From an uncultured Eubacteriales bacterium (GTDB lineage Bacteria > Bacillota > Clostridia > Oscillospirales > Acutalibacteraceae): a stretch of DNA of 64,000 nucleotides. The notes below the pieces were generated by a model that searched no databases, was not told where the DNA came from, and was given only the letters and a program-made list of their open reading frames with translations. Where the stretch lies: the NCBI GenBank assembly GCA_934541115.1, contig CAKTDF010000003.1:53763-117762 (forward strand), given 5' to 3'. Shown here piece by piece: positions 59,849 through 64,000 of this stretch. The stretch's first letter is position 1; the number at the start of each line of letters is the position of its first letter. The position numbers and the translations under genes were made by a program.

Positions 59849-60964
59849 TCACATTGAGCCGGATCCTTTTATGATCGCGTCAGCAACTCGCTCTGCGCTT
59901 TTGCAGTCGATGAAATCAAAGTTGCGGATTTTAAAAGCATCATTTTTAGCACTGTCAAACTCGGCGCGCAAAAGCGCAATGACTTCTTCTGTCGTTTTTG
60001 CAATGCCGCCCGGCAACCCGGTTTGATAATCGAAATAAAAGCTGCGCTCTTTTGCGTACTTTTCCTCATCAAAGGCAAAAAAGACCGTCTTTTTTGAAAG
60101 AAGCGAAAAGTCCATGCAGATTGAAGAATAATCTGTGATGAGCGATTCACAGGCAAGAACGATCTCTCGGACATCGCCGTAATCCGTAACGTCAAAAACG
60201 TAATCCGGCAGAGGAACACTTTCATGTACTTGCGGGTGGAGCCTAACCAAAAGTGCGTATTCGTCTTTGAACTCATTTTTGAAAAGGTCAAAGTCAAAGT
60301 GAGAGAGGAGGTTTTCATTTTCCTCTTTTGTGCTTCTGAATGTTGGTGCATAAAGCACAAGGCGCTTTCCTTTCAGCTGCGGATAGAGCTTTTCAAGCTT
60401 TTTTTGTGCGGCCTTTTCGTTCTCTTTTCTGAGCAAAAAATCTGCTCTCGGGGCGCCGAGGGGGAGAACCTGCTCGCTTTTTACGCCGAACGCTTCGGCA
60501 TAAATCGGTGCAACCGCTTTTGAAGAGCAGACAACATAAGTCAGCTTTTGGTTTGCGGCAATCTCGTCAAGCCTTAATTGCTCCGGCTGTTCAATTGCAA
60601 GTCCAAAACGCTTGAAAGCGCCCTCTGCATGCCATAACTGGGTAACAATCGCCTGCGGACGAAAACCGAGCATTGACATCGGCAAAAAGTTGTCATTAAG
60701 AAAAACGTACTTGCTTGTTGCGAGAAGTCTGCTTTTTTTGAAAAAAAAGCTGAAAACGCGCGGAATGTTTTTCGGCGTTACATCAAGGTCGCGGCGCGTT
60801 ATTTCAACGCACTCATAGCCGCGGCTTTTGAATTCCTCCATTACTGCACCGAGACTGTCTTTGAAATTTTCATTATGCATTGAAACAAAGGCGGCGCGGT
60901 TCTCTTTAAGCGGAAACAGTCGGGCGGAAAGATTGAAAAGGATTGCATATATGCGATAAAACAA
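59849..60964 (-). CDS. CDP-glycerol glycerophosphotransferase family protein
   Basis: A 371-aa TagB/TagF-type enzyme that transfers glycerol phosphate (or a related unit) from a CDP-linked donor to build teichoic-acid-like polymers at the inner membrane face. Seen here: TQLWHAEGAFKRFG near residues 109-122, PLGAPRADFL, VLYAPTFRST, LVRLHPQVHE and SLITDYSSICMDF, the family's substrate-binding segments in the normal order. The start appears to be TTG 60964; the AAGGAGG before it is about 14 bp away, longer than ideal. Last gene of a four-gene operon with GT2 glycosyltransferases. Confidence 0.85.
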   Translation of the reverse strand: MFYRIYAILFNLSARLFPLKENRAAFVSMHNENFKDSLGAVMEEFKSRGYECVEITRRDLDVTPKNIPRVFSFFFKKSRLLATSKYVFLNDNFLPMSMLGFRPQAIVTQLWHAEGAFKRFGLAIEQPEQLRLDEIAANQKLTYVVCSSKAVAPIYAEAFGVKSEQVLPLGAPRADFLLRKENEKAAQKKLEKLYPQLKGKRLVLYAPTFRSTKEENENLLSHFDFDLFKNEFKDEYALLVRLHPQVHESVPLPDYVFDVTDYGDVREIVLACESLITDYSSICMDFSLLSKKTVFFAFDEEKYAKERSFYFDYQTGLPGGIAKTTEEVIALLRAEFDSAKNDAFKIRNFDFIDCKSAERVADAIIKGSGSM

Positions 60965-60969
60965 ACGCT

Positions 60970-62262
60970 TTATTTTGAGCCCCTCCTTTTCAAAAGCAGT
61001 GCGTTCAGCACTTTGAGCGTGAGACCGGAAACGGGCAGAGAGAGTCTGATGAGAGTTTTCAGCGCATTTTCGTCAAAAACGGTTTTCGGCGAAAGGCTTA
61101 TCAGTGTGTTCCTGGCTTTTTGCCTGGCTTCTGCTTTGTTTTTTACAATGCAGAGGTTCATGGGTTTATGCGTGATTTCATAACTGCCTTCTGCGAAAAC
61201 CTCAAAAAGAGGGCATGATTGGGCGTAAAGTGAAAAAATCAAAGGTGAATCCTCAGCTGATTTTCCGGCGTAAAACGAAAATAGCGGTTCTTTGCACACT
61301 TTTGTATGACTGCCTCTGAAGTGTTCAAGGTCAAGGTCGCGGTTTGAGTTGCAAAGCTCAAGAAAGCGCTTTCCAGTCAGCTTTTTCCTGAGCGATTCAA
61401 ACTGAGAGGACAGTTCAGCCATGCTGTCTTCGTCAAGCGTCCATAATTTGCGGTAAAACTGGGAAACGAGAACGTGCAACTGCTTGAAAACGATTTCCTC
61501 AAGATAGGCGTTTTTAAAGCTCTCATCGGCGCTTTTGAGCGCGTCTTTTGCGAATGAATATACCTCGCTCATGCAGCCGCTAAGCGAGCGCAGACTTTCC
61601 TTGCAGGCACGCTGACTGACCGACTCTCCCTCTGCCGATGTGTGACGGCGGTAGCAAAGGCAGGAAGCGGTTGTTCCCGTTATTTTTGCTCCGCAGTATA
61701 CTGCTTTGAGAAAAAATACTGCCTCCTCAGAAAAAGTATACGGAGGAAATGATATGGCGTTTTCGATTAAAAACTCACGCCTATAGCACTTGTTTGAAAC
61801 CAGCACAGACCACAAAAGGCGTTTGTCAAAGGTTTCAATTTCGGTTTCTTTTGCAAGCTCGTCTGCAAAGGCGTGGAACGGTCCGGGCTTTTTGTTCGTA
61901 TAATTACGAAGTCTGCCCATGACGATGTCGGCGCCGGTCTTTTGTGCGGTATCGTAGAACGCCTCGAGTGATGACGGCGTATACCAGTCGTCCGCGTCAA
62001 GAAAAACCACATAATCACCCGTTGCTTTTGAAAGTCCGTTGTTTCTTGCATAGGACACGCCGCCGTTTTCTTGAACTATGCTTTTTATAAAGCTGAAATT
62101 TTCACAGTATCGGTCAATGATGCTTTGTGTTGCGTCGGTTGAGCCGTCGTTGACTATGATGACCTCAAAGTCTTTAAACGTCTGTGAAAGCAGGCTTTCA
62201 AGGGTATCCGGCAGATAGCTTTCGCTGTTATATGCAGGGATTATTATAGAAAGCTTTACCAT
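60970..62262 (-). CDS. GT2-family glycosyltransferase (430 aa)
   Basis: The N-terminal 230 residues are a GT-A fold: SIIIPAYNSESYL at the start, VIIVNDGSTD for the nucleotide, the D-x-D at VFLDADDWY, and the ETFDKRLLW / RYSHAEEG-like acceptor region. The last 200 residues are a helical extension typical of teichoic- or capsule-polymer GT2 enzymes, with no catalytic motif. It overlaps the next upstream gene by 7 bp (ATG inside its end). Confidence 0.88.
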   Translation of the reverse strand: MVKLSIIIPAYNSESYLPDTLESLLSQTFKDFEVIIVNDGSTDATQSIIDRYCENFSFIKSIVQENGGVSYARNNGLSKATGDYVVFLDADDWYTPSSLEAFYDTAQKTGADIVMGRLRNYTNKKPGPFHAFADELAKETEIETFDKRLLWSVLVSNKCYRREFLIENAISFPPYTFSEEAVFFLKAVYCGAKITGTTASCLCYRRHTSAEGESVSQRACKESLRSLSGCMSEVYSFAKDALKSADESFKNAYLEEIVFKQLHVLVSQFYRKLWTLDEDSMAELSSQFESLRKKLTGKRFLELCNSNRDLDLEHFRGSHTKVCKEPLFSFYAGKSAEDSPLIFSLYAQSCPLFEVFAEGSYEITHKPMNLCIVKNKAEARQKARNTLISLSPKTVFDENALKTLIRLSLPVSGLTLKVLNALLLKRRGSK

Positions 62263-63035
62263 ATTTTAATACCCCACTTGAGGAAGTACTTTATTATTGA
62301 CTGAATGTGAATCATCAAAAGCTTTTTATTGCGCTTGCTTTCCCTTTCCCAAAGGTGGGTCACCTCTGCCATGGGGAAGAAGTATGCTTTGTATTTTTTG
62401 CTTTCGCTTATTCTTCTTGCAATGTCGCAGTCCTCAAGATACATGAAGAACCGTTCGTCAAATCCGCTTATTGATTTGAACGCCTCGGTTCTGAAGAACA
62501 TAAAGCAGCCTGTTGCGTTTGAAATCTCCGTTACTTTGTCAAGCGGAGCGTCAAGCATGCAGTATTCGCGCATGGTTTTTGAGGGCTCATCGCCTTTGTG
62601 AAAACGGTGTGAGCCGAGATAGCGGAAGGTTGGGTTGAGCTTTCCGAGCTGTTGTATTCTTCCGTCGTCAAAAACGATCTGCGGCGAAAGCAGACCTGCT
62701 TCTTCATGTGCGTCAGCCCAGTTGCAGAGTACGGAAACGGCGTCGCTTTTGAGAATAATGTCAGGGTTGACAACGATGTGATATTTTGATTTGATAAGCG
62801 GCAGAACTTTATTGTGCGCTGCGCCGAACCCGAGGTTCACGCTGTTTTCAATCACCGTAATTTCAGGAAAACGGCTGTGGATAAACTCCGCCGTGCCGTC
62901 TGTTGAAGCGTTGTCAACAACATAGAAATCGAGGTTTATGTCCTTTGTGTAATCAAGAATACTTTGAATGGTTCTTTCAATAATGCTTTTGCTGTTATAG
63001 GTAACTATGCAGGCTGAAACTGTGTAGTTTTTCAT
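62256..63035 (-). CDS. GT2-family glycosyltransferase (rhamnosyltransferase-like, 259 aa)
   Basis: A GT-A glycosyltransferase: ACIVTYNSKSII, DFYVVDNASTDGTAEFI, GAAHNKVLP, IVVNPDIILK (D-x-D-like NPD) and the ED catalytic base in FFMYLEDCDIARRI. NPD at the metal site and the LEDCD motif are common in rhamnosyltransferases (WbbL/RfbF-like), which fits the dTDP-sugar gene rfbB at 12.3 kb; the donor is not proven. Confidence 0.87.
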   Translation of the reverse strand: MKNYTVSACIVTYNSKSIIERTIQSILDYTKDINLDFYVVDNASTDGTAEFIHSRFPEITVIENSVNLGFGAAHNKVLPLIKSKYHIVVNPDIILKSDAVSVLCNWADAHEEAGLLSPQIVFDDGRIQQLGKLNPTFRYLGSHRFHKGDEPSKTMREYCMLDAPLDKVTEISNATGCFMFFRTEAFKSISGFDERFFMYLEDCDIARRISESKKYKAYFFPMAEVTHLWERESKRNKKLLMIHIQSIIKYFLKWGIKIW

Positions 63036-63045
63036 GTTCTCTCTC

Positions 63046-63747
63046 CTATTTGTTGAAAACTATTCGGCCGAAAAGGCGTTTCAAAAGGTACCGCCGCCAA
63101 AGAAGCTTTTGCTCAAAAGTGGTCTTGCCTCCCGTGACGTTGTCGCCGTGAACACGGTAATATATGAGGGGAGTATCAATAAACCTGACCTTGCCGTATT
63201 TTTCGCCCATAAGACCTATCCATTGGTCATGCATCGGAACATAGCGGGGAATGGGCATAATCTTTTTGAGCAGCTTTCTGTCAAACGCCATGCAGCAGCC
63301 CATGTATGAATTTTTAATTATATTGCGCCAAAAGCCTTTTTTGCTGCCGCGTTTTTCAAAAAAAGAGTAATCGGTGATGTTGAGATCCTTGTCTGTGACA
63401 TAGGCATTGTGCAAAACAAGCGTTGCACCCTCATCGAATGCCTGCATAACGCAGGAGACCTTGTTCGGCAGCCAGACATCATCCTGGTCGCAGAGAAAAA
63501 TTTTGTCGCCTTTGCAATAGCGTATTGCGTTGACAAAATTTTGAACAACGCCGCGTCCCTTGCCCTCAACATAGACAACTCTCGGGTCGTCCGCCATAAT
63601 TCGGCGGACAATTTTTTCCGTTGCACCGCCGGGTCTGTCGTCTGAAACAATCACTTCATCCGAAGCGGAAAGCTGCGGCAGAATGGAAAGGAGCTGTTCT
63701 TCAATAAATTTTTCGCCTTTATAGGCGGCAAGCGCAACAGAAATCAT
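63046..63747 (-). CDS. GT2-family glycosyltransferase (233 aa)
   Basis: First gene of the surface-polymer operon. SVALAAYKGEKFIEEQL, VIVSDDRPGG, FVNAIRYCKGDKIFLCDQDDVWLPNKV with the QDD metal-binding motif, and MHDQWIGLMG acceptor helix. This is the -QDDVW- subgroup of GT2 found in O-antigen, capsule and wall-polymer loci. GAGGTG precedes the ATG; a promoter lies 50 bp upstream. Confidence 0.88.
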   Translation of the reverse strand: MISVALAAYKGEKFIEEQLLSILPQLSASDEVIVSDDRPGGATEKIVRRIMADDPRVVYVEGKGRGVVQNFVNAIRYCKGDKIFLCDQDDVWLPNKVSCVMQAFDEGATLVLHNAYVTDKDLNITDYSFFEKRGSKKGFWRNIIKNSYMGCCMAFDRKLLKKIMPIPRYVPMHDQWIGLMGEKYGKVRFIDTPLIYYRVHGDNVTGGKTTFEQKLLWRRYLLKRLFGRIVFNK

Positions 63748-63796
63748 TGCTCTTCACCTCATTAAGCACAACAGATGTGTGCGGATATACAAGAAT

Positions 63797-63825
63797 AGTA
63801 TAGCACTGTTTTGAAAATTTTACAA
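63797..63825 (-). promoter_or_regulatory. Predicted promoter of the polymer operon
   Basis: Minus strand TTGTAA (63825-63820), 17 bp, TATACT (63802-63797). Confidence 0.65.
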
Positions 63826-63863
63826 CGGTTGAAAAACAGGTGCTAAAAAAATTGAAAAAAGTC

Positions 63864-63892
63864 TTGACAAAACGAAGAATATGGTATATATT
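63864..63892 (+). promoter_or_regulatory. tRNA-Val(UAC) promoter
   Basis: TTGACA, 17 bp, TATATT, about 35 bp upstream of the tRNA. Confidence 0.8.
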
Positions 63893-63926
63893 AGACAAGT
63901 CGTCGGACGGCAAACACCGACGAGAT

Positions 63927-64000
63927 GGGAGCATAGCTCAGCTGGGAGAGCATCTGCCTTACAAGCAGAGGGTCACAGGTTCGAGCCCTGTTGTTCCCAC
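63927..64000 (+). tRNA. tRNA-Val (anticodon UAC), cut at window end
   Basis: Acceptor GGGAGCA pairs with TGTTCCC, discriminator A, first base of CCA at 64000. Anticodon stem TCTGC/GCAGA with loop CTTACAA (anticodon TAC), T-loop TTCGAGC. It reads GUA and GUG; more tRNAs may follow outside the window. Confidence 0.93.

Overview
The window looks like a chromosomal contig from an anaerobic Gram-positive Firmicute of class Clostridia, probably near Ruminococcaceae/Oscillospiraceae. This rests on gene content: a T-box leader before hisS, PyrR-type attenuation before pyrR-uraA, a perfect CIRCE element before groES-groEL, a CD1247-like acidic protein, a YerB (DUF3048) lipoprotein, GPH and NCS2 transporters, and many near-consensus TTGACA/TATAAT promoters with 17-18 bp spacers. 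The genus is not resolved. There is no rRNA, CRISPR array, integrase or transposase.

Layout. 1-4.3 kb: end of the cell-shape operon (mreC end, mreD, PBP2, MinD-like ATPase), then a methylglyoxal-synthase-like gene with altered catalytic residues. 4.3-7.9 kb: T-box, hisS, aspS. 8-14.9 kb: metallophosphoesterase, a CASTOR/POLLUX-like channel, a zinc-ribbon membrane protein, dTDP-glucose dehydratase and a D-aminoacylase. 15-19.5 kb: a gene-poor stretch with a long hairpin, then an M28 peptidase, MltG, EF-P and a CD1247-like protein, with copies of a dispersed intergenic repeat. 19.6-22.8 kb: C39-like protein, sugar symporter, lipid kinase. 22.8-23.4 kb: two tiny genes, one of which looks like the toxin of a convergent antisense (type I) toxin-antitoxin module. 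23.5-27.1 kb: pyrR-uraA, a ribbon-helix-helix-like protein and a CofE-like ligase.

27.3-47.5 kb is the most unusual part. A promoter and a 225-nt structured leader precede a secreted, membrane-anchored vWA protein, a 1195-aa tubulin/FtsZ-like GTPase, a two-TM protein and a 1952-aa multi-TM protein that ends in a LIM-like zinc ribbon, a DA1-like zinc peptidase and a transglutaminase-like domain. These are followed by a membrane NAD-binding-fold protein with a C-terminal RyR domain, a TIR + BspA-type LRR protein, an ArsB/NhaD-type permease and, from its own promoter, a TIR/proline-rich/TM protein. I infer a membrane-associated cytoskeletal or remodelling apparatus coupled to TIR/RyR nucleotide signalling, possibly stress or immune response.

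47.5-64 kb returns to housekeeping: asnA, small membrane proteins, a polar amino-acid ABC transporter, groEL/groES, a second transpeptidase, a row of small genes including tandem CPCC-type proteins, tRNA-Val(GAC), a TetR regulator, YerB, a four-gene cell-surface polymer operon (three GT2 glycosyltransferases and a CDP-glycerol glycerophosphotransferase-like protein) and tRNA-Val(UAC), cut at the window edge.
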